Positions 18,147 through 27,158 of a stretch of DNA of 64,000 bases are shown in pieces. Under the pieces are notes generated by a model. The model was not told the DNA's origin and made no database searches. It saw only the letters and a program-made list of their open reading frames with translations. Source of the DNA: Gemmatimonas aurantiaca T-27 (GTDB lineage Bacteria > Gemmatimonadota > Gemmatimonadetes > Gemmatimonadales > Gemmatimonadaceae); NCBI RefSeq assembly GCF_000010305.1, contig NC_012489.1:3045646-3109645 (forward strand), given 5' to 3'. A program made the translations under genes and the position numbers. Each line of letters starts with the position of its first letter. Positions within the stretch are counted from its first letter, which is position 1.

Positions 18147-18695
18147 ATGTACACACGGCATTCGCCGCACGCGCACACCACGGCCGCGCATACATCGTCC
18201 GCCATGCCGCACCTCTCCCCACGCATTCGTGCCATGGCACGTCCATCCATGTCATCCGGACTGCGCCTGGGGCTCATCCTGACGGCCATGCTGCCTCTGC
18301 TGCCGCTGACGACGGCAACGGCGCAATCCCAAGCCACACTGGCGCATCAGGCGATGACACCGTCGACCCTGTCGCTGATAGCGCCTTCCGGCAGTTCCAT
18401 CACACGTTCCAAAACAAGCCCCATCGCCAGCCCGGCCACCGCGGACACCACCGCCGTGACCGCGGATCATGCGGCTGCGGTGACCGCACAACCGGTGGCT
18501 CTGCGGACACGCGCGGTGGCACCGGCCGAAGCACCACGCGCGCCCCATGTGTCCAAACAGAGTAGCTCGGCCCTCATGATCGTTGGCTTCGCCGCCATGA
18601 TCGTGGGCGCGGTGGTCGACGGAGATGCCGGCACACTGATCATGGTCGGTGGCGCGGGCGTGGGCCTCTACGGGCTGTATCACTACCTCAACTGA
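18147..18695 (+). CDS. Uncharacterised membrane-anchored protein
   Basis: A 182-residue protein from the ATG at 18147, preceded by a good ribosome-binding site (GGAGG, 7-base spacing). A basic/His-rich start leads to a signal-type segment (LRLGLILTAMLPLLPLTTATAQS, about 40-62), then a long Ala/Thr/Pro/Ser-rich stretch likely to be disordered, and a C-terminal pair of hydrophobic segments (ALMIVGFAAMIVGAVV and LIMVGGAGVGLYGLY). No known domain. The 246 bases upstream separate it from the divergent 78-aa gene. It converges on the efflux pump gene with a 6-base gap. Confidence 0.6.
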   Translation: MYTRHSPHAHTTAAHTSSAMPHLSPRIRAMARPSMSSGLRLGLILTAMLPLLPLTTATAQSQATLAHQAMTPSTLSLIAPSGSSITRSKTSPIASPATADTTAVTADHAAAVTAQPVALRTRAVAPAEAPRAPHVSKQSSSALMIVGFAAMIVGAVVDGDAGTLIMVGGAGVGLYGLYHYLN

Positions 18696-18701
18696 TCGGA
18701 T

Positions 18702-21700
18702 TCACCGCGCCGGTGCGGTCGAGAGGACGCGGGAGCGGCGCGCTGCAGACGCGGCGGCGCGACGCTCCCGCCACTCTTCCAACCAGCCGTACAGCACGGG
18801 CAGCACGAACAACGTGAGCACGGTGCTCGTGACGAGACCACCAATGACGACGCTGGCCAATGGCCGCTGCACTTCACTGCCCGGACTCGTACTGAGCGCC
18901 ATCGGGACAAAACCCAGACTCGCCACCAGCGCGGTCATGAGCACAGGACGCAGCCGATCGGCTGCCCCCTGCCGAACCCGCCCACGCACCGACCGATCGG
19001 GCAGATGGGCATCGTGGCGTAGATGATTGAGATGCTCCACCATCACCACGCCATTCAGCACCGCAATGCCAAACAAGGCGATGAAGCCAATGCTCGCCGA
19101 CAGGTTCAGATTGAGTCCGCGCATCCACAGCGCCGCGACACCGCCCACCAGCGCGAAGGGAACATTCGACAACACCAACACGGCCTGGGGAATGGAGCGG
19201 AACGACAGATACAACAATCCGAAGATCAGGAGCAGCGCCAACGGCACCACCAGTTCGAGCCGCACCATCGCGCGTTGCTGATTCTCGTACTGACCACCCC
19301 ACTCCAGGAAGACACCGCTCGGCAGTGTCACTTCGTCGGCAATGCGTGCTCGCACCTCTTCCACGAAACTGCCAAGATCGCGGCCGCGGACATTACTCAA
19401 CACCAGTGAACGACGTTGGGCGTCCTCATGTCCGATGAGTTCCGGTCCGGTGGTCGACACCATTTCCGTCAGCACCGACAAGGGCACCAGCTCCCCACCC
19501 GGCGCACGCACCAGAATGCGTCCGATGGCCGCGGCATCATGGCGATACGCATCGGGCAAGCGCACGACAACGGGAATCCGACGGAATCCGTCGATCAGCT
19601 CCGCCGCCGTCTGTGAACCCATCGCATGATCGATGGCATCACGCACATCGGCCACACTCACGCCGTACTGCGCCAGCACCTCCCGTCGCACCTGCATGCG
19701 CACCTGACCGCTACCCTCCGCCACTTCCACCGACACATCGGCATTGCCGGGCACGGTGGCCACGATGCGCCGCAGCCGCTCCGCGACCTGCTGATTCTGC
19801 ACGAGATCCGGTCCGACCACCTTGATCCCCAGATCCGTCTTGATGCCGCTCTCCGCTTCATCGAGCCGCATCGCCAGCGGCTGCGTGAACGACACGTCCA
19901 CACCGGGCAATACCCGGAGCGCCGAGTCCATGGCGGCGACCAATCCGTCGCGATCCTTGGCCGTGGTCCATTCACGTCGTGGCTTGAGAATGACATACAT
20001 GTCGCCCTCGAACAGCCCCATGGCTTCCGTGGCCAGATCGGGGCGCCCTTCCTTCGTCACCACGGTGAGCACCTCCGGAAAACGCATCGTGATGCGCTCG
20101 GCCGCCAACGACAGGCGCGTGGCGTCCGCGAGATCCACACTGGGCATACGACGGGTGTTCACCAGAATGGCCCCTTCATCGAGCTTGGGCATGAATTCGG
20201 TGCCGATGCGCGACAGCGACCACAGTGACGTCACCACCAACACCACCGACACCAGCAACAGGGGCTGCGGACGTCGGATCACACCATCAAGCGCGCGGCG
20301 ATATCGCTCGGTGAGACGCTCCAACCACGGCGCCGGTGTGCTGCGCACATCCCGCAGGGCCCACGCCGATACCGCCGGTACATAGGTGAGGGCCAGCAGC
20401 AAGGAGCCCAGCACCGCGCACACCACGGTGAACGCCATGGGCTTGAACATGCGCCCTTCCATGCCATCGAGCGTGAAGATGGGGATGTACACCGCCACGA
20501 TGATGGCAATACCGAACAGGATCGGCCGTCCCACCTCGACGGCGGCCCGTTCGAACAGTCCAAGACGATGGCCATCCTGATCGTGCTCCAGCCGTCGGAT
20601 GAAACTCTCCACCATCACCACGGACGCATCCACGATGAGCCCGAAGTCCAGCGCCCCCAGACTCATGAGGTTGGCCGAGTAGCCAAACACCGCCATGCCG
20701 ATGAACGCCATCAACATGGAGATCGGGATGACAGACGCCACGATCAGCGCGGCACGCACGTTGCGCAGGAACAGGAAAAGCACGGCGATCACCGGCAGAC
20801 CACCTTCCACGAGGTTCTTCACGATCGTGGTGGTGGTATGCCCCACGAGATCGGTCTGATCGTAGAACGGTGTGATCTGCACATGCGCCGGCAGTGCCGC
20901 CTTGACCTCCTCCATACGCGCGCGCACGCGCTCGATCACATCGCGCGAGTCGGCCCCTTTGAGCTTGAGCACCATGCCACTCACCACTTCGCCTTCACCA
21001 TCTTTCGTGACCGCGCCGTTGCGTGGCAACGCGCCTCGGCGGACGGTGGCGACATCGGCGACCCGAACCGGCGCACCGTTGCTCGCGCCCACCACGATAC
21101 CGGCGATCTCGTCGGCGTTCTCCACCCGACCAAGACCACGGAGCGTAAACCGCTCCCCAGCCTGTTCGAGGTAGCTGCCGCCAAACGCCATGTCATTGCG
21201 TTCGAGCGCGTTGTGCACGTCGGTCATCGTGAGACGACGCGCCGCGAGACGCACCGGATCGACTTCCACCTCCACTCGTTCCGTGTATCCGCCCCACGAA
21301 TTCACCTCGGACACCCCCGGCACGGTGCGCAGGCGTGGCCGGATGACATAGTCGTGCAGCGTCTTGAGGTCCGTCAGCGACATCGAGTCACTGGTGATGA
21401 CGTACTGGTACAGCTCTCCCATTGGCGTCGACACCGGCCCCAACGCGGGCTCAATGCCTACCGGCAGCGCGCCCTTGGCATCGCCGAGTCGCTGTTGCAC
21501 CAGTTGACGCGCAAAGTACACATCCATGTCGTCGGGGAACGGCACGGTGATCAACGACAGGCCGAATTTGGACACCGACCGCACGCGCTCGGCGCCCGGC
21601 ACACCCATCAGCGTGGATTCGATGGGATAGGTCACCAACCGCTCCACTTCTTCGGGCGCCATGCCCGGCGCCATCGTGATGACTTCCACGCGCGTGCCGG

Positions 21701-21824
21701 TGAGATCGGGGAACGCATCGAACGGAATGCGCTGCAGGGCATATAGACCAGCAGCCATCAACGCCAGCGTCAGCGCCACCACGATCCCGCGGCGGTGCAG
21801 CGCAAAGTGAACCAATGCGCGCAT
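18702..21824 (-). CDS. Heavy-metal efflux RND transporter, CzcA/CusA family
   Basis: Inner-membrane pump of 1040 residues that exports metal cations with a periplasmic adaptor and outer-membrane channel. Twelve membrane helices are expected. The HME-RND proton-relay motif in helix 4 reads ALDFGLIVDASVVMVE, with D393, D399 and E406 matching the essential acidic residues of CzcA. The N-terminus has RIPFDAFPDLTGTRVEV and APGMAPEEVERLVTYPIE, typical of the family. The acidic trio points to divalent cations (Zn/Co/Cd class) rather than the Cu/Ag group, though the substrate is inferred. It is the last gene of the czcC-B-A-like operon, 2 bases after its adaptor. Confidence 0.94.
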   Translation of the reverse strand: MRALVHFALHRRGIVVALTLALMAAGLYALQRIPFDAFPDLTGTRVEVITMAPGMAPEEVERLVTYPIESTLMGVPGAERVRSVSKFGLSLITVPFPDDMDVYFARQLVQQRLGDAKGALPVGIEPALGPVSTPMGELYQYVITSDSMSLTDLKTLHDYVIRPRLRTVPGVSEVNSWGGYTERVEVEVDPVRLAARRLTMTDVHNALERNDMAFGGSYLEQAGERFTLRGLGRVENADEIAGIVVGASNGAPVRVADVATVRRGALPRNGAVTKDGEGEVVSGMVLKLKGADSRDVIERVRARMEEVKAALPAHVQITPFYDQTDLVGHTTTTIVKNLVEGGLPVIAVLFLFLRNVRAALIVASVIPISMLMAFIGMAVFGYSANLMSLGALDFGLIVDASVVMVESFIRRLEHDQDGHRLGLFERAAVEVGRPILFGIAIIVAVYIPIFTLDGMEGRMFKPMAFTVVCAVLGSLLLALTYVPAVSAWALRDVRSTPAPWLERLTERYRRALDGVIRRPQPLLLVSVVLVVTSLWSLSRIGTEFMPKLDEGAILVNTRRMPSVDLADATRLSLAAERITMRFPEVLTVVTKEGRPDLATEAMGLFEGDMYVILKPRREWTTAKDRDGLVAAMDSALRVLPGVDVSFTQPLAMRLDEAESGIKTDLGIKVVGPDLVQNQQVAERLRRIVATVPGNADVSVEVAEGSGQVRMQVRREVLAQYGVSVADVRDAIDHAMGSQTAAELIDGFRRIPVVVRLPDAYRHDAAAIGRILVRAPGGELVPLSVLTEMVSTTGPELIGHEDAQRRSLVLSNVRGRDLGSFVEEVRARIADEVTLPSGVFLEWGGQYENQQRAMVRLELVVPLALLLIFGLLYLSFRSIPQAVLVLSNVPFALVGGVAALWMRGLNLNLSASIGFIALFGIAVLNGVVMVEHLNHLRHDAHLPDRSVRGRVRQGAADRLRPVLMTALVASLGFVPMALSTSPGSEVQRPLASVVIGGLVTSTVLTLFVLPVLYGWLEEWRERRAAASAARRSRVLSTAPAR

Positions 21825-21826
21825 GG

Positions 21827-23047
21827 TCAGTCTCCCAATCCGCCGCGACGCCGCATGAGCTCCGCCTTGGCAATCGCCGCACCACGCACCACGACCAGCG
21901 CGCCGCTGGACACGCCATGGATCACCTCTGCACGGTCGACGCTGCGCCGTCCCACCTGCACCGTGGCAGCGCGCAACACCAGATCGACGCCGCGGTACTC
22001 CGCCACAAAAACCACCATCTCGCTACCGATCGCCTGAATGGCGCCAATGGGCACGACCAATGCTGGTTTCGTCCCCTGACCCAACACCTGCGCCTGCACG
22101 AACGACTCCGCCCGGGCCGGCGAGACAGCTTCCGGCCGGGCCACGACTTCCACGGTGCGGGTCAGGGTGTCGATGGTTGGAGCGATGCGCGTCACCCGTG
22201 CGGTGTGTGTCACCGACGGCGCATCGGAGAGTGCATACCGCACTACACTCCCCACATCGATGCCGGTGGCCGCGTTCTCGGCCAGATGCAACTGCAGTTG
22301 CAGGCGACGTGGATCGCCCACTGTCACGAGTGGCATGCCGGGCAACACCACACTCCCGGGCTGGGCGATCCGCTCGGTCACCACACCACTGATCGGTGTG
22401 CGAATGAGCACATCATGTTCATCGGCGCCGGTGGGGAGGGGGCCTGTTCCGGCCAGATGTTCCACCAGGGCTGCGGCGCGATCCCGTTCCGCCGTCGCTT
22501 CATCGTACCCGGCGCGAGCCACCCGCTCGGCCACTGCAGCCCGTTCGAGCTCGGCGCGTGAGAGGGCTCGCGCATCGAACAGCCGCTGGGCGCGCGCAGC
22601 CGAGGTATTGGCCAGGTCACGCTCCGCGATGGCCGCATCGAGTCGCGCCTTGGCACGCAACAATCCGCTGCGCGCATCCATGATCTCGTGGCTGTGGATC
22701 ATGACGAGGGTTTGTCCTGCCGTCACCCGGTCACCCACACGCACGGTGACATGAGTGATGCGCCCCTCGGTGATCGAACCGATCGATTCGAACGCGCTGG
22801 GATCGAGCATGAGCCGCCCTGGAGCGGTGACCGACGCTTGCCATGGCAGGGTGCGCACCGTGTCGGTGGTGATGTCCGCGATACGCGCGGCCTCCGCCGA
22901 GAACGTCATGGTATCGACGGGGGATTCCGTGCCGCCGGCGTGCTCCGTCACTGGCACCTGGGCGGTATTGCCACCACAGGCCATCAGGAGCAGTACCGGG
23001 AACAGGTACGGCAACGGCTTCAAAGGCGTGCATGCGTGCATCGTCAT
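21827..23047 (-). CDS. RND periplasmic adaptor (CzcB/CusB-like) lipoprotein
   Basis: A 406-residue membrane-fusion protein. The signal peptide ends in the lipobox LLLMACGG (C24), so it is probably lipid-anchored. It has a split biotinyl-lipoyl domain (GRLMLDPSAFESIGSITEGRITHVTVRVGDRVTAGQTLVMI and later ISGVVTERIAQPGSVVLPGMPLVTVGD) flanking a coiled-coil hairpin (ARLDAAIAERDLANTSAARAQRLFDARALSRAELERA). The C-terminal membrane-proximal domain is present. It bridges the pump and the TolC-like channel, overlaps the channel gene by four bases, and precedes the pump by 2 bases. Confidence 0.92.
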   Translation of the reverse strand: MTMHACTPLKPLPYLFPVLLLMACGGNTAQVPVTEHAGGTESPVDTMTFSAEAARIADITTDTVRTLPWQASVTAPGRLMLDPSAFESIGSITEGRITHVTVRVGDRVTAGQTLVMIHSHEIMDARSGLLRAKARLDAAIAERDLANTSAARAQRLFDARALSRAELERAAVAERVARAGYDEATAERDRAAALVEHLAGTGPLPTGADEHDVLIRTPISGVVTERIAQPGSVVLPGMPLVTVGDPRRLQLQLHLAENAATGIDVGSVVRYALSDAPSVTHTARVTRIAPTIDTLTRTVEVVARPEAVSPARAESFVQAQVLGQGTKPALVVPIGAIQAIGSEMVVFVAEYRGVDLVLRAATVQVGRRSVDRAEVIHGVSSGALVVVRGAAIAKAELMRRRGGLGD

Positions 23048-24384
23048 CGTCCTGGCACCAACGTGGAAAGCAGCGGGAGATCGAGGGGACTATCGGCATC
23101 GAGTCGCGCACCGACGGCCCGTTCGAGTTCGAACCGCGCGAGCCAGGCGTCGACCTGCCATTGCAGGTGCGCCTGCATGGCATCGGCCGAAGCGCGTTCC
23201 GCGTCGAGCAGTTCGGTGAGGGAGATGTGCCCTTCGCGATAGGCGATGCGCGCGATGTCGCCCACATCACGTCCGCGCGACCCGAAGGTGCTGGCATCGG
23301 GTTGGGTGGCCCGCAGACTGCGGTAGTGCAGCAACGCCACGCGCACGGCACCATGCACCGAGCGCCGGACATCCTCGAGTTGCAGCCGTGCTTCCATCGA
23401 CTCTCCACGGGCACGCTGTCGCGCGCCGTCATTGCGATTGAAGAACGGCAGCGGCATCGCAATGCCCACCTGCCCGGTCATGACACCACTCGTTTCTTTG
23501 GTGCCTCCCTGCAGTTGCACTTCCCCGAACACCCCGCGTTGCTCGGCCGCGAGACGTCGTTCGGTTTCGCGCACGAGGGCTTCCCGGGCGCGTATTTCCG
23601 GGCGAGCGGCGGCGGCCACGACCAGCAGCGCGGCCGAATCGGGCGCCTCCGGCAGCAGCGGCGTTTCCAGCGCCCGCACCCTGAGCGGCTCCGCGAGCGT
23701 CAGGCCCAGCAGCCGGGCCAGTTCCGCGCCGGCCGCCTCGGCTTCGGTACGCGATCGCACCAGTGCGACACGCGCACGGTCCGCCTCGAGCGACGTCCGC
23801 AGCCCCACGGCGTCCGAAACCAATCCTTCTCGCAAGCGGGCCGCGTCCACGTCAGCGATCTGTCGCAACGCCTCGGCCTGACGCTCCAGCACCACGAGCT
23901 GGCCAGCGGTCCGGGCCGCGTGCAACCATCCGCGTGCCACATCGAGATCGGCGCTGCGCCAATCGACGAGGCGATCGCCATGTGCCCGTGTGGTGCCTGC
24001 CGCGGCCGATTGCCGCAGCGCCAGCCGGCGCCCGGAAAAGTCGAAGGGCACGTAAGCGGTGGTGAAGATGTCCGGCTGGAGCGCACTGCCCAGATTCTCA
24101 CGGCGCCATTCCAGGGACGGATTGGCCCACTGCGTGCTTTCTCGGACCCGGCCAATGGCCGTCTGCTCACGTGCGTCCGCGAGGCGGTGCAATGGCCCAC
24201 GGGCACGCGCCGTCTCCAGCGCCTCGCGGAGATCGACCGCCGCGGTCTGGCGCGACGCACCGGCAGCCGCTTCCTGGGCATCGAGAGGGGCCGCGGCGGT
24301 GACGACCAGCATCACCACCGCGATGAACCGCGCAGCGCCGCGCGGTCGCGCACGCTCGGCGGCGCGGGGAATCGGTTCGCTCAT
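23044..24384 (-). CDS. Outer-membrane efflux channel, TolC/CzcC family
   Basis: A 446-residue exported protein with a signal peptide (RFIAVVMLVVTAAAPLDAQEA). It has two outer-membrane-efflux repeats: long helices with conserved short motifs NPSLEWRRENLG and ARPEIRAREALVRETERRLAAEQRG, and late MPLPFFNRNDGARQRARGE, which is typical of CzcC. First gene of the three-gene metal-efflux operon; overlaps the adaptor gene by four bases. A perfect 8-bp palindrome lies about 60 bases upstream (24444-24460) and could be an operator. Confidence 0.92.
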   Translation of the reverse strand: MSEPIPRAAERARPRGAARFIAVVMLVVTAAAPLDAQEAAAGASRQTAAVDLREALETARARGPLHRLADAREQTAIGRVRESTQWANPSLEWRRENLGSALQPDIFTTAYVPFDFSGRRLALRQSAAAGTTRAHGDRLVDWRSADLDVARGWLHAARTAGQLVVLERQAEALRQIADVDAARLREGLVSDAVGLRTSLEADRARVALVRSRTEAEAAGAELARLLGLTLAEPLRVRALETPLLPEAPDSAALLVVAAAARPEIRAREALVRETERRLAAEQRGVFGEVQLQGGTKETSGVMTGQVGIAMPLPFFNRNDGARQRARGESMEARLQLEDVRRSVHGAVRVALLHYRSLRATQPDASTFGSRGRDVGDIARIAYREGHISLTELLDAERASADAMQAHLQWQVDAWLARFELERAVGARLDADSPLDLPLLSTLVPGR

Positions 24385-24443
24385 GCGGGATTGTATTTCC
24401 GTTGCATGAACGTTCCGTGAACGGCATCACCGTCACAGTGTGG

Positions 24444-24460
24444 CCGTCCGCGGCGGACGG
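24444..24460. promoter_or_regulatory. Palindrome upstream of the metal-efflux operon
   Basis: CCGTCCGC-G-GCGGACGG is a perfect 8-bp inverted repeat with a one-base centre, 60 bases ahead of the czcC-like start in the only non-coding stretch before the operon (24385-24605). A dimeric regulator could bind here, but no metal-regulator gene is adjacent, and a GC-rich palindrome can arise by chance. Confidence 0.3.
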
Positions 24461-24605
24461 TGTCACGCCCCCGCGCTCACCATCACGCCGACGTGATCCA
24501 ATTCGCATTTCCGATTCAAGTCAGGGCGTCGGGCCGCCGATGAACACTTTGCGGCGCAACACATCGCGCCAGGCTGACTGTTTCTGTCCCGCGCCCGCTC
24601 CAAAA

Positions 24606-24995
24606 ATGTCTCCGATTATTCAACAGACGATCGACGGCGATCGTCCTCTCATCGAGCCACTGACCCGCCTCGTTCGGGCCTATGACCGAGCGATCCACGC
24701 GTGTGAAGCGTTCGACCACGCCGCATCGCGTGAAGCCATTGGTGTCCTGCGGTGTGCGCTCGAACTCGACTCGAGTGCTTCGCGAAGCTTCGATGCACTC
24801 TACGCGTGGTGCGAAGAGGCGGTGGATTGCCGAGATTTTGTGGGGGCGGCCCAGTGCCTGCGTACGCTCCGCAATGCATGGCGCGCAGCCACGAATCCGT
24901 CGGCCGATGTACCGACCAGCCTCGAGACCCCACCGGATCGGTGGTCGGAGACGCGGTCGGTGATCGTCCCCCGCACCGACATTCCCGTTAGCTGA
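24606..24995 (+). CDS. Small helical protein, possibly FliS-like
   Basis: A 129-residue protein from the ATG at 24606 (MSPIIQQTIDGDRPLIEPL). It is almost all helical until a Pro-rich tail. The order of features recalls the flagellin chaperone FliS: LVRAYDRAIHACEAF (cf. the LYDGAI helix), a middle helix, then ALYAWCEEAVD and LRTLRNAW, where FliS has ALYxYM...LxxLRxAW. The last helix pair is about seven residues shorter than in FliS and no flagellar gene is nearby, so the match is weak. An ATG at 24540 is an alternative start. Convergent with the histidine kinase gene. Confidence 0.55.
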   Translation: MSPIIQQTIDGDRPLIEPLTRLVRAYDRAIHACEAFDHAASREAIGVLRCALELDSSASRSFDALYAWCEEAVDCRDFVGAAQCLRTLRNAWRAATNPSADVPTSLETPPDRWSETRSVIVPRTDIPVS

Positions 24996-25002
24996 ATACC
25001 CG

Positions 25003-25024
25003 ACTCCGCCCGTGGGGGTGGAGT
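25003..25024. terminator. Hairpin between convergent genes
   Basis: ACTCCGCCC and GGGTGGAGT form a 9-bp stem (one G-T wobble) around GTGG, lying in the 28-base gap between the small helical protein gene (ends 24995) and the histidine kinase gene, whose stop it touches. There is no long T-run, so function is likely but weakly supported. Confidence 0.4.
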
Positions 25025-26442
25025 TATCCCTGGGCCAACGGCAGCCGGACCACGAACACCGATCCGCCCGCGGTGCCCTCTGCGACGTCGATACGCCCAC
25101 CGTGGCGGCGGACGATCCACATCGCAATGGCGAGCCCAAGCCCGCTGCCATCCGCCCGTTTGTGGCGGGCGTCTTCGCCTCGGTAGAAACGATCGAAGAT
25201 CCGGGCGCGGTCGCTGGCCGGAATGCCAATGCCGTTGTCTTCGACCTCGAAGCGGGCCACCCCGTTGTCTGGACGCACCGACAGCCGGACATCGCCACCT
25301 TCGTGCCCGTAGCGCAGCGCGTTGTCCACCAGTACGCCCACCAGGCGGCTCAGCAGCACCGGATCCCCCAGCACAGGTGTTTCCTCGAGAACCACAAAAT
25401 CGAGGCTGAGCCCCAGCTTGACCGCCTGGGGGCGCCACCGGGGCAACTCATCGGCGACCAGGTCATCAAGGAACAAGCGTCGCAACACGGGCGCTTCGTC
25501 GCCCATCGCGTCGGCACGCGCCAACTGGAGCAGTTCGTCCACCTGATGTGAGACGGCGCGCAGTTCGCCGTCGAGTGCGATCAACACATCACCGCGCGCG
25601 ACCTCGCCGGTCACGTCGGCACCATCCGGACCCTGCACACTCACACCCAACATCGCCAGCTCCACACGAGCACGCATGCGGGCAATCGGTGTGCGCAGCT
25701 CGTGCGCCGCATCGGCCAGAAACTCACGCTGCTGCGAGAGCGCCCCATCGAGCCGGTCGAGCAGCGCATTGAAGCGCAGACCCAGACGCCCGATCTCGTC
25801 ACGCGGATCGTCCACGGGCAACCGAATACCGCTGGCCGGAGCGATGCGCGCCGCAGCATCGGCCATGGCGCCAACCGGACGCAACGTACGGCCCGTGAGC
25901 CACCATCCGGCCCCAGCGGCGCACAGCACCAGAAACGGAATGCCGATGAGGAACCACCGATCCACTTGCTGCTGCAGTGCGAGCATGTTGCTGAGGCTCG
26001 CACGCACTTCCACGTAGTATCCCGGCGCCAGCGGCGGGTCGAGTGGCACACGCATCACCCGCACCGGTCCCACCGGCAGGTCCTGTGCGCGGCGGGCCAG
26101 CTTGGCGGAGTCGCCCACCATCGACCCATCGGGACGGCGCACCCGGATGGCTCGATCTTCGAACACCAACTCCTCGGTCACATGCACGATGGTGCCTTCG
26201 ATCGTGCGCAGCTCGTGGATCTCCGTGCGAAAGAACTGCTGCACAAAGCCCGCCGACGCGGCCACCGATTCCGAAAACTCCCGCTCCAGCGTGGCGCGCA
26301 AGGCGAATCGCAGCGCTGTCGCCGCCGACAACAACACCACCAGCAGCGTGGTGGCATACAGCGCAGTGAACCGCAGTCGGATACGCGGCAGATGCGCATC
26401 GGGGCGCAGCGCCATCCGCGGGCGGAGTGGTGTCTCCCGCAC
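25024..26442 (-). CDS. Two-component sensor histidine kinase
   Basis: A 472-residue membrane kinase. Two membrane helices (about 26-46 and 163-184) bracket a periplasmic sensor of about 115 residues; a HAMP-like segment follows (RTLRPVGAMADAAARIAP). The phospho-accepting H-box is FLADAAHELRTPIARM (H247). The ATPase domain has N (LVDNALRYG), G1 (VEDNGIGIP), F (IFDRFYRGEDARH) and G2 (GSGLGLAIAMWIVRRHGG) boxes, all intact. It lies 2 bases after the response-regulator gene and is its obvious partner. The signal is unknown; proximity to a metal-efflux operon is suggestive only. Confidence 0.94.
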   Translation of the reverse strand: MRETPLRPRMALRPDAHLPRIRLRFTALYATTLLVVLLSAATALRFALRATLEREFSESVAASAGFVQQFFRTEIHELRTIEGTIVHVTEELVFEDRAIRVRRPDGSMVGDSAKLARRAQDLPVGPVRVMRVPLDPPLAPGYYVEVRASLSNMLALQQQVDRWFLIGIPFLVLCAAGAGWWLTGRTLRPVGAMADAAARIAPASGIRLPVDDPRDEIGRLGLRFNALLDRLDGALSQQREFLADAAHELRTPIARMRARVELAMLGVSVQGPDGADVTGEVARGDVLIALDGELRAVSHQVDELLQLARADAMGDEAPVLRRLFLDDLVADELPRWRPQAVKLGLSLDFVVLEETPVLGDPVLLSRLVGVLVDNALRYGHEGGDVRLSVRPDNGVARFEVEDNGIGIPASDRARIFDRFYRGEDARHKRADGSGLGLAIAMWIVRRHGGRIDVAEGTAGGSVFVVRLPLAQG

Positions 26443-26444
26443 CG

Positions 26445-27125
26445 TCAGCCGCGCGACGGCACGGCGAGCCGATAGCCGGCACCGCGCACCGTCGACAAAA
26501 GCGGCACGTCACCGTCGGCATCGACCTTTCGCCGCAAGCGGGCGATGTACACATCGATCACATTGCTCATCGGATCGAAGTTGTCGTCCCACGCGTGTTC
26601 GCCGATGAATTCGCGCGTCAGCACCCGGCCGGGTGCCCGCATGAGCACCTCCAGCACGGCGAACTCCTTGGTCGTGAGGGTGATCACGCGCCCGTTGCGA
26701 CCGGCCTCACGCGTGGCTGGATCGAGCACGAGGTCTTCCACCCGCAGCAGCGTGGGGGCGGCATGGTCCGGTCGACGCATCAGCGCCCGCACGCGCGCCA
26801 CCAGTTCGCCCAGCGCATACGGTTTGACGAGATAGTCGTCGGCGCCGAGATCGAGTCCGGCAATGCGATCTTCGACCGCATCCCGCGCCGTGGCCATCAA
26901 CACACGCGGCGCCGGTGTTCGCGCACGCAGTGCCGTGCACAGCACAAATCCGTCGTCATCGGGTAGTCGAATGTCGAGCACGACGACATCGTACGGGCTG
27001 ACGGCCGCGAGCGAACGCGCCATCTTCCCCGTGCCCGCCGGATCTACCGCAAATCCGGACGCCCGAAGGAACGCCGTTGCACTCTCGCGCAATGTGTCGT
27101 CGTCTTCCACCAGCAGCACTCGCAT
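26445..27125 (-). CDS. OmpR/PhoB-family response regulator
   Basis: A 226-residue transcription regulator. The receiver domain has the acidic pair VEDDD (8-10), phospho-acceptor D51 in VVVLDIRLPDDDGF, and the conserved lysine in GADDYLVKPYA (K100). The C-terminal winged helix (LTTKEFAVLEVLMRAPGRVLTREFIGEHAW ... VIDVYIARLRRKVD ... LLSTVRGAGYRL) is complete. The ATG at 27125 is the natural start; the frame read further upstream is noise. It is co-transcribed with the kinase and diverges from the patatin gene with a 33-base gap. Confidence 0.95.
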   Translation of the reverse strand: MRVLLVEDDDTLRESATAFLRASGFAVDPAGTGKMARSLAAVSPYDVVVLDIRLPDDDGFVLCTALRARTPAPRVLMATARDAVEDRIAGLDLGADDYLVKPYALGELVARVRALMRRPDHAAPTLLRVEDLVLDPATREAGRNGRVITLTTKEFAVLEVLMRAPGRVLTREFIGEHAWDDNFDPMSNVIDVYIARLRRKVDADGDVPLLSTVRGAGYRLAVPSRG

Positions 27126-27158
27126 TCGAAGGAATCTATCGGCGATTATGACGGGCGC

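Noticed and set aside
20568-21746. 392-residue plus-strand open frame opposite the CzcA-like gene
   Set aside because: Composition is typical of antisense reading (His, Arg and Gln rich), and the opposite strand has all RND motifs.
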